A stretch of DNA of 55,992 bases from Muribaculum sp. Lineage in GTDB: Bacteria > Bacteroidota > Bacteroidia > Bacteroidales > Muribaculaceae. Positions 24,557 to 33,262 of this stretch are shown here, piece by piece (position 1 is the stretch's first letter; each line of letters begins with the position of its first letter). Where the stretch lies: contig NZ_JAIDKI010000244.1 in the NCBI RefSeq assembly GCF_029051885.1, forward strand, positions 1 to 55,992, read 5' to 3'. The notes beneath the pieces are model-generated. The model saw nothing but the letters and a program-made list of their open reading frames with translations. It ran no database searches and had not been told where the DNA came from. Made by a program: the position numbers and the translations under genes.

Positions 24557-25584
24557 TGCATCCCCAAGGTATGGATAACAATACGCCCCACCCGCTGCCC
24601 GGACGGATTGCCGTCATGGGCGGCGGCTCATGGGCGACTGCCCTTGCAAAACTTATCATACGCAACGAAGAGCGTATAATATGGTACATGAGGCGAGACG
24701 ACCGAATAGAGGAATTCAGACGTCTCGGACATAACCCGGCATATCTGTCGGATGTGGAATTTCCCATCGACCGCATAGACTTTACAAGCGATATAAATGC
24801 CGCCGCAAGAGAGGCCGACACATTGCTTATGGCAATGCCCTCGCCATACTTCAAGAGCCACCTGGCAAAGCTCAATGCCAACATTTCGGATAAAAATATT
24901 GTTATAGCTACCAAGGGAATAATCCCCGACGAAAATCAGCTTGTCACTGACTATCTTGAAGAACGATACAATATAGACCCTTCGAGGATGATTGTCGTAT
25001 CCGGACCATGCCATGCCGAAGAGGTGGCTCTCGGACGTCTGAGCTACCTTACAGTAGGCTCGGAGAGCAAAGACGCCGCCGAGGCTTTCGCCCGTTGCCT
25101 CAATGGCCCGGCGATGCGCACGCTCATATCCGGCGATGTGCGCGGCATAGAATATGGCGGTGTACTGAAAAATGTATATGCCATAGCCTCAGGAATAGTA
25201 CACGGAATGAAAGCCGGCGACAATTTCCAGGCCATCCTTGTGGCCAATGCTGCAAAAGAGATGGAACGCTTTATCGACAAGGCTGTAGGAGGCAACCGCT
25301 GTATCTGCCATTCGGTATATCTCGGCGACCTTCTTGTCACCGCCTACTCTAAATTTTCCCGAAACCACAACTTCGGTTCGATGATAGGCCGCGGATGCGC
25401 CGTGCGCCGTGCCATGATGGAAATGGAGATGGTGACCGAGGGATACTATGCAGCCAAATGCATGCACGAGATAAACCTTGCCATAGGCGCCGACATGCCT
25501 ATACTCGAAGGCGTATATGATATCCTTTACCACTCTATGCCGGCAGCGAAGGTAATGGAACGAATCAGCCATCATCTTACATAA
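24556..25584 (+). CDS. gpsA: glycerol-3-phosphate dehydrogenase [NAD(P)+]
   Basis: Reduces dihydroxyacetone phosphate to sn-glycerol 3-phosphate for phospholipid synthesis. The N-terminal NAD(P)-binding motif is 'IAVMGGGSWATALAKLI'. 'TKGIIPDENQL', 'VVSGPCHAEEVALG' and the catalytic-lysine region 'GVLKNVYAIASGIVHGM' are typical. The ORF track begins at 24364 inside lysS; the ATG at 24556 overlaps the lysS stop (342 aa), and an alternative ATG lies at 24571. Confidence 0.93.
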   Translation: MHPQGMDNNTPHPLPGRIAVMGGGSWATALAKLIIRNEERIIWYMRRDDRIEEFRRLGHNPAYLSDVEFPIDRIDFTSDINAAAREADTLLMAMPSPYFKSHLAKLNANISDKNIVIATKGIIPDENQLVTDYLEERYNIDPSRMIVVSGPCHAEEVALGRLSYLTVGSESKDAAEAFARCLNGPAMRTLISGDVRGIEYGGVLKNVYAIASGIVHGMKAGDNFQAILVANAAKEMERFIDKAVGGNRCICHSVYLGDLLVTAYSKFSRNHNFGSMIGRGCAVRRAMMEMEMVTEGYYAAKCMHEINLAIGADMPILEGVYDILYHSMPAAKVMERISHHLT

Positions 25585-25629
25585 CCACTAACAAGTATAC
25601 TCATACCTAATTAAATTTTCATATACCTT

Positions 25630-26973
25630 ATGGAAAAAATCAAATTAGACATCAACTCAGTACTGAAGTTTGTCTCAGAAAAAGAAATCCGACAGATTGA
25701 GTCGGAAGAAGCCACCAAGGCTATCGACATGGTGAAGAACGGTACCGGCGAGGGTAATGACTTCCTTGGATGGTACGACCTCCCGTCGCGTACATCCATG
25801 AAAGAACTTGATGAAATCATCGAAGTAGCCAACGACCTCCGCAACTCCTGCGAATATGTAGTATCCGTAGGTATCGGCGGCTCTTATCTCGGAGCAAAAG
25901 CCGTGATAGAGGCTCTCAACAATTCGTTTGACGCATATACCTCTACCTCGAAGGGCGCTCCCAAGGTACTCTTTGCCGGCCAAAACATCGGTGAAGAATA
26001 TCTCGCCGAACTACAGGAATTCCTTAAAGACAAGAAATTCGGTATCATCGTTATATCCAAATCAGGCACCACCACCGAACCTGCCATCGCTTTCCGCCTG
26101 CTCAAGGAGCAGCTTGAGGCTCAGGCCGGCAAGGAAGCTGCCAAAAACCTCATCGTGGCCATCACCGACGCCAAGCGCGGAGCTCTGCGCCAGCTCGCCA
26201 CAGAAGAGGGCTACCGTACATTCGTAATCGAAGACAATGTAGGCGGACGTTTCTCAGTGCTTACCCCTGTAGGACTTCTCCCCATCGCTGTAGCCGGCTA
26301 CGATATCAAGAAGCTCGTAAAAGGCGCGGTAGAGATGGAGAAAGAACTCGGCAACGCATCGGACAGCAATATGGCCGAACTATATGCATCGACCCGCAAC
26401 GCCCTTTACCGTGCAGGCAAGAAGACCGAAATTCTTGTAAACTACAATCCCAAGCTCCACTTCTTCGGAGAATGGTGGAAACAGCTCTATGGAGAAAGCG
26501 AGGGCAAAGACCACAAAGGTATCTTCCCCGCAGCTGTCGACTTCTCTACCGACCTTCACTCGATGGGCCAGTGGATACAGGACGGCGAGCGCACTATCTT
26601 CGAGACTGTAATCTCTGTTGAAAAGTCAAAATCAGAAAAACTTATCCCCTCTGACGAGGCAAATCTCGACGGTCTCAACTATATCGCAGGCAAGCATGTC
26701 GACGAAGTAAACAAGATGGCCGAACTTGGCACACGTATCGCCCATGTGGATGGCGGAGTACCCAACATGCGCATCATCGTGCCCGAACTCTCTGAAGAGT
26801 ATCTCGGACAGCTTATCTATTTCTTCGAGATATCCTGCGGTATCTCCGGATACCTGCTCGGTGTGAATCCCTTCAACCAGCCCGGTGTGGAGGCTTACAA
26901 GAAGAATATGTTTGCCCTTCTTGAAAAGCCCGGCTATGAGGAAGCCACCAAGGAAATCAAAGCAAAACTCTGA
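25630..26973 (+). CDS. pgi: glucose-6-phosphate isomerase
   Basis: Interconverts glucose 6-phosphate and fructose 6-phosphate. The 447-aa length is that of the shorter Gram-positive/Bacteroidetes form. Sugar-phosphate-binding motifs '[16 protein letters not shown]' and '[17 protein letters not shown]', '[15 protein letters not shown]' and the C-terminal '[18 protein letters not shown]' are diagnostic. It ends the lysS-gpsA-pgi run and borders the proposed origin. Confidence 0.94.
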   Translation: MEKIKLDINSVLKFVSEKEIRQIESEEATKAIDMVKNGTGEGNDFLGWYDLPSRTSMKELDEIIEVANDLRNSCEYVVSVGIGGSYLGAKAVIEALNNSFDAYTSTSKGAPKVLFAGQNIGEEYLAELQEFLKDKKFGIIVISKSGTTTEPAIAFRLLKEQLEAQAGKEAAKNLIVAITDAKRGALRQLATEEGYRTFVIEDNVGGRFSVLTPVGLLPIAVAGYDIKKLVKGAVEMEKELGNASDSNMAELYASTRNALYRAGKKTEILVNYNPKLHFFGEWWKQLYGESEGKDHKGIFPAAVDFSTDLHSMGQWIQDGERTIFETVISVEKSKSEKLIPSDEANLDGLNYIAGKHVDEVNKMAELGTRIAHVDGGVPNMRIIVPELSEEYLGQLIYFFEISCGISGYLLGVNPFNQPGVEAYKKNMFALLEKPGYEEATKEIKAKL

Positions 26974-27038
26974 TATACCTGACCACTGTCGGTAATATCA
27001 ACACCTGATGTAGATATTATCAACATCCCCCAAAAATG

Positions 27039-27075
27039 CCTGTACCATATATAAATGGTGCAGGTATTTTTTTTC
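27039..27075 (+). terminator. pgi terminator
   Basis: CCTGTACCAT and ATGGTGCAGG form a 10-bp stem (one G-T pair), followed by TA and eight T. Confidence 0.8.
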
Positions 27076-27649
27076 TCTGTGAAGTACCTGTCGACAGTTG
27101 TTGAAAACAATGTTGATAAAGGTTGAGAAATATAAAGGAAGTTTTAATAAGTAGATTTGGAGTTTATGGAAGATTTGTATATAGCGGATAATAGCAGTCT
27201 GCCTCCAAAAGAGTTTCAACAATTGTATCAGCGCAGTTTCAACACACAAAACATATGTTTTCAAGGTTATAAACCATATGTTTTTTTCAACCAATAACGT
27301 TATCAACGCTATGTAAATAACCTATGTATATCATTATTCCACACCACATTACATGTAGATAAAGATGTATATTCAGTTGATGGTACATCAATAACTTAAT
27401 ATCCAAGCAAAATAGACAAAAGTTATCCTAATTATCAACGACAATAAACACTACAATATAGATAAGAGAAAAAATTTTTAATCTTAAATAATAATAGGTT
27501 AATGTTGATGATGATAATCTTTGGCTGAACAGTCAGGAATCATGGAGTGTGTCACATGTAGTATATGCATGATACGATGGAAAGTCTGTAGGAAATATAC
27601 TGCTTCTGTGGCTTTCTGCGATTTACAACATGTCTACATAGGGTAATGG

Positions 27650-27681
27650 TTTGAGTCTTTAAGGAAATTATATTAACTTTG
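27650..27681 (+). promoter_or_regulatory. nadA promoter
   Basis: TTTG (27650-27653), 20-nt spacer, TAACTTTG (27674-27681). The expected start of transcription falls at an inverted repeat of DnaA-box-like arms, TTATCAAC-CATAT-GTTGATAA (27685-27705). The leader to nadA is about 130 nt. Confidence 0.65.
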
Positions 27682-27819
27682 CAGTTATCAACCATATGTT
27701 GATAAACATGCTAAATATCTGATAATCCAATAAAAGAAATGTTGATATCAGGTAGAAACCATGTGAATGCCGAGTAATATACATATAAGTCATTCTCAAT
27801 CCTCATCACATATCAGCAG

Positions 27820-28800
27820 ATGAATATAGAAAAAGGCTATGTCGATGCTCCAGTAGAGCCTGGTACCGACCTTGTAGCAGAGATAAAAAGACTCAAGAAA
27901 GAGAAGAACGCAGTGATTCTGGCCCACTATTACCAGAAAGGTGAAATACAGGATCTTGCCGACTATATAGGCGACTCTCTGGCTTTGGCTCAGATTGCCT
28001 CGCGTCTCGACGAGCCTGTAATAGTACTGTGTGGAGTAAACTTCATGGGCGAGACGGCCAAGATGCTGTGTCCCGACAAGAAGGTGCTTATACCGGACCT
28101 CTCGGCCGGATGTTCATTGGCCGACAGCTGCAAGGCAGATGAATTCAAGGAATTCATCGAAGCAAATCCCGGCCATACGGTGATAAGCTATGTCAACACT
28201 TCGGCTGCAGTGAAGAGCCTTACGGATATAGTGGTGACATCGTCCAACGCCCGGCAGATTGTAGAGAGCCTTCCTGAAGACACCCCTATCATATTCGGTC
28301 CTGACCGTAACCTTGGCAACTATATCAATTCCATAACCGGACGCTCTATGAAACTGTGGAACGGCGCATGCCATGTTCACGAACAGTTCTCGGTAGAGAA
28401 ACTGGTAGAGCTTAAGAAAGAGCATCCTATGGCTAAGGTGCTCGCTCATCCTGAATGTCCCCGCCAGCTTATAATTCTTGCCGACAAGGTAGGATCGACT
28501 GCGGCACTTCTGAAATATGCCGTAGAGTCGGAGGAAAAGGAATTTATAGTAGCCACTGAGAGCGGCATACTTCATGAGATGCGCAAACGCTGTCCGGACA
28601 AGACGTTTATCCCTGCCGCTCCAAATGACTCTACCTGCGCATGCAACGACTGTGGATATATGAAGCTGAACACTCTTGAAAAGCTGTACAACTGTCTGCG
28701 CTATGAGCAACCTGAAGTGACTGTAGATTCCGACACGGCAGCGCGCGGACGCAAGCCTATAGAGAGAATGCTGGAAATAAGTGAGAGACTCGGGCTTTAA
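27820..28800 (+). CDS. nadA: quinolinate synthase
   Basis: NadA condenses iminoaspartate (from NadB) with dihydroxyacetone phosphate to quinolinate, using a 4Fe-4S cluster. The 326-aa protein has 'LKKEKNAVILAHYYQKGEIQ', the cysteine-bearing 'VLCGVNFMGETAKMLCPDK', 'AHPECPRQ' and the C-terminal 'CACNDCGYMKLNTLEKL'. It lies at the right edge of the origin candidate. Its pathway partner nadB is 11 kb away on the other strand, so the two are not an operon. Confidence 0.95.
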   Translation: MNIEKGYVDAPVEPGTDLVAEIKRLKKEKNAVILAHYYQKGEIQDLADYIGDSLALAQIASRLDEPVIVLCGVNFMGETAKMLCPDKKVLIPDLSAGCSLADSCKADEFKEFIEANPGHTVISYVNTSAAVKSLTDIVVTSSNARQIVESLPEDTPIIFGPDRNLGNYINSITGRSMKLWNGACHVHEQFSVEKLVELKKEHPMAKVLAHPECPRQLIILADKVGSTAALLKYAVESEEKEFIVATESGILHEMRKRCPDKTFIPAAPNDSTCACNDCGYMKLNTLEKLYNCLRYEQPEVTVDSDTAARGRKPIERMLEISERLGL

Positions 28801-28893
28801 GCGTATGTGAATAATGGCTCTTTGAAGTGATGCAAATCATATATTTATTGAGTATAGAGCATTTTTCGAATATTAAAACAACTATAATATAAT

Positions 28894-31665
28894 ATGGAAT
28901 ACAACCATAAAGAGATTGAATCTCGCTGGCAACAGTATTGGAAAGATAATAAGACATACAAGACTGAGATAGACCGCTCACGTCCGAAATACTATGTGCT
29001 CGACATGTTCCCCTATCCTTCCGGAGCGGGACTTCACGTAGGTCATCCCCTTGGCTATATAGCAAGCGACATATATTCCCGCTATAAGCGGCTCAACGGA
29101 TTCAATGTGCTTCATCCGATGGGCTACGACTCGTATGGTCTGCCTGCCGAGCAATATGCCATCCAGACCGGACAGCATCCGGAGAAGACTACTTTCGAAA
29201 ACATAGACCGCTATCGCAGTCAGCTCGATAAGATTGGATTCTGTTACGACTGGGACCGAGAGATACGTACCTGCGACCCCTCTTATTATAAGTGGACACA
29301 GTGGGCGTTTATGAAGATGTTTGAGCATTACTACGACCGTAATGCCGACAAGGCAATGCCTGTGGCTGATCTTATAGCACACTTCGAGAAGTCGGGCACA
29401 GAGGGTGTGAATGCCGCCTGTGGAAAGGATATGGAGTTTACCGCCGAGGAATGGAAAGGTATGTCGCCCAAGGAAAAGAGCGATACTCTGATGAATTACC
29501 GCATCGCTTTTCTTGCCGACACAATGGTAAACTGGTGTCCCAAGCTGGGTACGGTGCTTGCCAATGACGAGGTAAGCGAGGGTGTGTCGTTGCGTGGCGG
29601 ATATCCTGTGGAGCAGAAACTGATGTACCAGTGGTGTCTGCGCGTATCGGCTTATGCACAGCGTCTGCTCGACGGTCTTGACACAATAGACTGGACCGAT
29701 TCACTCAAGGAGACACAGCGCAACTGGATAGGACGCTCAGAGGGAGCTGAGATGCGCTTCCCTATATCCGGCAGCGATGTAGAGCTTGAGATATTCACTA
29801 CCCGCGCCGATACGGTATTCGGTGTGACATTTATGGTGCTTGCTCCTGAGAGTGTCTATGTAGATATGATAACCACTCCCGAGCAGCGTGCTGCTGTCGA
29901 TGCATATCTTGATGAAGTCAAGCATAAGACCGAGCGCGAACGTATGATAGACAAAAAGGTAAGCGGAGTATTCACCGGGGCATATGCAGTGAATCCTCTT
30001 ACCGGAAAGAATATACCCGTATGGGTGAGCGATTATGTGCTCGCAGGCTACGGTACAGGAGCTATCATGGCAGTGCCTGCCCACGACAGCCGCGACTATG
30101 CTTTCGCCCGTCATTTCAATCTTCCCGTCATACCTCTGATTGAGGGGGCCGACGTGTCGGAGGAGAGCTTTGACGCAAAATCAGGCAAGATGATAAACTC
30201 GGCAAGCGCTGAACTTGACCTGAATGGCATGGAAGTAAAAGACGCAATTGCCGCAACTAAGAAGTTTATCGAAGAGAAAGGTATAGGCAAGGTAAAAGTA
30301 AACTATCGCCTGCGCGACGCTATATTCAGCCGTCAGCGATATTGGGGAGAGCCGTTCCCGGTATATTATAAGGATGGTATACCTACCCTGCTTCCGGAAG
30401 AAAATCTGCCCCTCGAACTTCCCGAGGTAGATAAATTCCTGCCTACCGAGACTGGAGAGCCTCCTCTCGGACGTGCCAAGAACTGGAAGACCGGCGAGGG
30501 TTATCCTCTTGAACTGAATACTATGCCCGGTTTTGCCGGATCGAGCGCGTACTATCTGCGCTATATGGATCCTAAGAACGACAATGCTTTGGTAAGCGAG
30601 GAGGCTGACGGATACTGGCAGGATGTAGACCTTTACATCGGCGGTACGGAGCATGCTACCGGACATCTTATCTACAGCCGTTTCTGGAATAAATTCCTGT
30701 ATGACCTCGGTGTGGTATGCCGCGACGAGCCTTTCCGCAAACTTGTCAACCAGGGAATGATTCAAGGTCGAAGCAATTTTGTATATCGCATAAAGGATAC
30801 CAATACATTTGTGTCGGCAGGTCTGCGCAAGGAGTATGACACTACCCCGATTCATGTCGATGTGAATATAGTGAGCAACGATGTGCTCGATACAGAGAAG
30901 TTCCGCGCATGGCGTCCGGAATTCAAAGACGCTGAATTTGTCCTTGAAGATGGCAAGTATGTGTGTGGATATGCTGTAGAAAAGATGTCGAAATCTATGT
31001 TCAATGTCGTTAATCCCGACGATATTGTAGAGCGCTATGGTGCCGATACACTGCGTCTGTATGAAATGTTCCTCGGTCCGATTGAGGCAAGCAAGCCTTG
31101 GGATACAAACGGAATCGACGGTGTGAACCGATTCCTTAGAAAGCTCTGGAGCCTGTTCTACAAGGGTGACAACCTGCTTGTGAGCGATGAGCCTGCATCA
31201 AAGGAGGCTCTTAAGGCTGTGCATAAGCTAATCAAGAAAGTAACCGCCGATATAGAAACATTCAGCTATAATACATCGGTAGCGGCATTTATGATATGTG
31301 TGAATGAACTTACACAGCTCAAATGTCATAGCCGTGAGGCTCTTGAGCCTCTGGTTGTACTCATAGCTCCGTTTGCTCCTCATATAGCCGAAGAGTTATG
31401 GCATGCGCTCGGACATGATACTACAGTATGTGATGCCAAATGGCCTGTACACAACGAGGAATATCTTGTGGAGTCGACCGTCACTATGGCCGTGAGCTTC
31501 AACGGTAAGGCTCGTTACAATATCCAGGTGGCTGCCGACGCTCCGCGTGAGGAGATTGAAAAGACAGCTCTCGCTCATGAAGGTGCTGCCAAGTGGATTG
31601 AAGGCAAACAGATAAGGAAGATTATCGTGGTGCCCGGCAAGATTGTCAATATTGTGGTAGGCTGA
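28894..31665 (+). CDS. leuS: leucine-tRNA ligase
   Basis: Class I aminoacyl-tRNA synthetase of 923 aa. The HIGH motif is HVGH (residues 48-51, '[13 protein letters not shown]') and the KMSKS loop is intact ('[13 protein letters not shown]'). The CP1 editing domain is present ('[18 protein letters not shown]', '[16 protein letters not shown]'). The C-terminal anticodon/Leu-specific domains end in '[17 protein letters not shown]'. It stands alone, with a perfect terminator after it. Its plus strand is visibly G-rich compared with lysS. Confidence 0.95.
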   Translation: MEYNHKEIESRWQQYWKDNKTYKTEIDRSRPKYYVLDMFPYPSGAGLHVGHPLGYIASDIYSRYKRLNGFNVLHPMGYDSYGLPAEQYAIQTGQHPEKTTFENIDRYRSQLDKIGFCYDWDREIRTCDPSYYKWTQWAFMKMFEHYYDRNADKAMPVADLIAHFEKSGTEGVNAACGKDMEFTAEEWKGMSPKEKSDTLMNYRIAFLADTMVNWCPKLGTVLANDEVSEGVSLRGGYPVEQKLMYQWCLRVSAYAQRLLDGLDTIDWTDSLKETQRNWIGRSEGAEMRFPISGSDVELEIFTTRADTVFGVTFMVLAPESVYVDMITTPEQRAAVDAYLDEVKHKTERERMIDKKVSGVFTGAYAVNPLTGKNIPVWVSDYVLAGYGTGAIMAVPAHDSRDYAFARHFNLPVIPLIEGADVSEESFDAKSGKMINSASAELDLNGMEVKDAIAATKKFIEEKGIGKVKVNYRLRDAIFSRQRYWGEPFPVYYKDGIPTLLPEENLPLELPEVDKFLPTETGEPPLGRAKNWKTGEGYPLELNTMPGFAGSSAYYLRYMDPKNDNALVSEEADGYWQDVDLYIGGTEHATGHLIYSRFWNKFLYDLGVVCRDEPFRKLVNQGMIQGRSNFVYRIKDTNTFVSAGLRKEYDTTPIHVDVNIVSNDVLDTEKFRAWRPEFKDAEFVLEDGKYVCGYAVEKMSKSMFNVVNPDDIVERYGADTLRLYEMFLGPIEASKPWDTNGIDGVNRFLRKLWSLFYKGDNLLVSDEPASKEALKAVHKLIKKVTADIETFSYNTSVAAFMICVNELTQLKCHSREALEPLVVLIAPFAPHIAEELWHALGHDTTVCDAKWPVHNEEYLVESTVTMAVSFNGKARYNIQVAADAPREEIEKTALAHEGAAKWIEGKQIRKIIVVPGKIVNIVVG

Positions 31666-31692
31666 TATATAAGTTTTTAGCCTGTAGAAAAC

Positions 31693-31728
31693 AATGCGCC
31701 GTGTCAAAAAAAGTTGACACGGCGCATT
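31693..31728. terminator. terminator between leuS and the secreted-protein gene
   Basis: AATGCGCCGTGTCAA and TTGACACGGCGCATT form a perfect 15-bp stem with a 6-nt loop, between convergent genes. Confidence 0.85.
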
Positions 31729-31752
31729 TGTTATAGAATGTAAGTGCTTGAA

Positions 31753-32415
31753 TTACATAATTATTTTGGTTGATTTTGAACCCTGACGCAGGATATACAC
31801 TTTACCTTTCTGGGGATTGGCAACTTCGATACCCTGAAGATTGAAATATCTGGCAGGCGCTGTTTCGTCGATTGCGATATTATCGATTGCAGATGTTTCA
31901 TCGCTGTATTCGATAGTCATGTAGGAAAAGCGCATGGGATTTGATTTCTTGGGAGTGAATGTGAGACCGAAATCAGATGTTGCTGAGCCGGTCCAGTAAG
32001 GAGTGGTGCCTTCAGTAACGCATTCACCGAAATTTTCAGGGTAATTGACTTCCAGATTCTGTGTATATCCGGCAGTAGTGCAAGCAAAGGTTATCTTTGT
32101 AATGGTGATACCTTCGTTAGGTGATATGTTGAGCAGAGTCTGCTTGGCCCACTGGAGATGAGGGGTCTGACCGGAGGGATTGATATAAGAAAATCCGGTG
32201 GTTTCTATATTCTTATAGAATGCAAACTTACATACTCCGGGCACTTCGAAGTCTTTGTTGTTGATGGAAGTGTCAGAGTTGCCTTCAGAAAACTCGACTT
32301 TAGAGGTAATATCTCCCTGATAATCATATCCGGCAAACACTACAACTACTTCGTCGGCTTTAGCCACACAAGTCATGGCAATTGCAAAAAATAATGAGAG
32401 TAAAGATTTCTTCAT
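31753..32415 (-). CDS. small secreted protein with T9SS-like C-terminal tail
   Basis: A 220-aa protein beginning with a signal peptide ('MKKSLLSLFFAIAMTCVAKA'). The middle looks beta-rich and has no recognised enzyme motif. The end, 'ARYFNLQGIEVANPQKGKVY' then 'ILRQGSKSTKIIM', follows the pattern of Bacteroidales C-terminal sorting/anchoring tails ('YNLQG..V..P..G.YI..G.K..K'). It may be a T9SS cargo, since porZ lies 0.9 kb away. The function of the main domain is unknown. Confidence 0.7.
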   Translation of the reverse strand: MKKSLLSLFFAIAMTCVAKADEVVVVFAGYDYQGDITSKVEFSEGNSDTSINNKDFEVPGVCKFAFYKNIETTGFSYINPSGQTPHLQWAKQTLLNISPNEGITITKITFACTTAGYTQNLEVNYPENFGECVTEGTTPYWTGSATSDFGLTFTPKKSNPMRFSYMTIEYSDETSAIDNIAIDETAPARYFNLQGIEVANPQKGKVYILRQGSKSTKIIM

Positions 32416-32616
32416 AATTAAATTTAATGGTTAATTTTAGGTTATTGGTTGATGTAGATAAAAATAAATATATGTGTATAATAAAGACAGTTCAATATTA
32501 CGACATGCTAATAAGTAATGAGAAATTTTTTGTTTTTTGTTATAAATGAGGCCGCCTACATGATTTATGCTTTGAATGACAGCAATAAAAGGCTTTGATA
32601 TTTCGTTTATATCTGT

Positions 32617-33201
32617 ATGAAACAGATAGTGTTCGCTACAAATAATGCTCATAAACTTAAGGAGGTACGCGAGATACTTGGCGATACCGGTATCGTAGTG
32701 CTTTCTTTGGAAGAAATAGGTTGTAATGATGATATTCCTGAGACTGCGGATACGCTCGACGGTAATGCTTTAATCAAGGCTCAATGGGTGAAACAGCACT
32801 ATGGCTATGATTGTTTTGCCGATGATACCGGTCTTGAAGTAGACGCTCTTGGTGGTGCTCCCGGTGTGTATTCCGCACGTTATGCAGGTCCGGGGCATGA
32901 TTCTGCTGCCAATGTTGCTCTTCTTCTTGGCAATATGGAGGGAATGGAGGATAGAAAAGCCCGTTTTCGTACTGTAATAGCTCTTATAATAGGCAATGGA
33001 GAGCCCGTACTGTTCAATGGTATAGTGGAAGGATGCATAACTCATGAGCGTCATGGTGAAAGTGGCTTCGGATATGACCCTGTATTCCGGCCTGAAGGCG
33101 AGATGCGCACTTTTGCACAGATGTCCGACGGAGAGAAGAATGCAATCAGTCATCGTGGTCGGGCGGTAAAGAAACTGGTCGAGTATCTCTCGCAAAGGTG
33201 A
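32617..33201 (+). CDS. rdgB: non-canonical purine NTP pyrophosphatase
   Basis: RdgB/HAM1 hydrolyses dITP, dHAPTP and XTP to monophosphates and so removes mutagenic purines. At 194 aa it has '[17 protein letters not shown]', '[26 protein letters not shown]' (in parts) and '[20 protein letters not shown]', all family hallmarks. It precedes porZ by about 60 nt on the same strand. Confidence 0.94.
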   Translation: MKQIVFATNNAHKLKEVREILGDTGIVVLSLEEIGCNDDIPETADTLDGNALIKAQWVKQHYGYDCFADDTGLEVDALGGAPGVYSARYAGPGHDSAANVALLLGNMEGMEDRKARFRTVIALIIGNGEPVLFNGIVEGCITHERHGESGFGYDPVFRPEGEMRTFAQMSDGEKNAISHRGRAVKKLVEYLSQR

Positions 33202-33262
33202 TGTAGAATAAAAGAGTAGGGGACTCTCTGCTTTCTTGCAATTAATAAAGTAATCATAGTAT

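Larger units (their letters stand above)
26974..27819. other. putative replication origin (oriC)
   Basis: 846 bp without a credible gene and very AT-rich. Perfect TTATCAACA sites are at 27017-27025 (+), 27111-27119 (-) and 27697-27705 (-). One-mismatch forms are at 26995 (+), 27099 (-), 27300 (+), 27432 (+), 27685 (+) and 27740 (-). TTATCAACA differs by one base from the canonical DnaA box TTATCCACA. An A/T-only stretch near 27468-27497 could be the unwinding element, and ACCATATGTT repeats at 27273 and 27691. Base skew of the flanking plus-strand genes switches from C-rich to G-rich across it. The region also holds the pgi terminator and the nadA promoter. Confidence 0.6.

Noticed and set aside
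26998-27306. 102-aa minus-strand ORF inside the origin candidate
   Set aside because: It runs through the pgi terminator and several DnaA-box-like sites; the product is a low-complexity hydrophobic sequence with no promoter in front.
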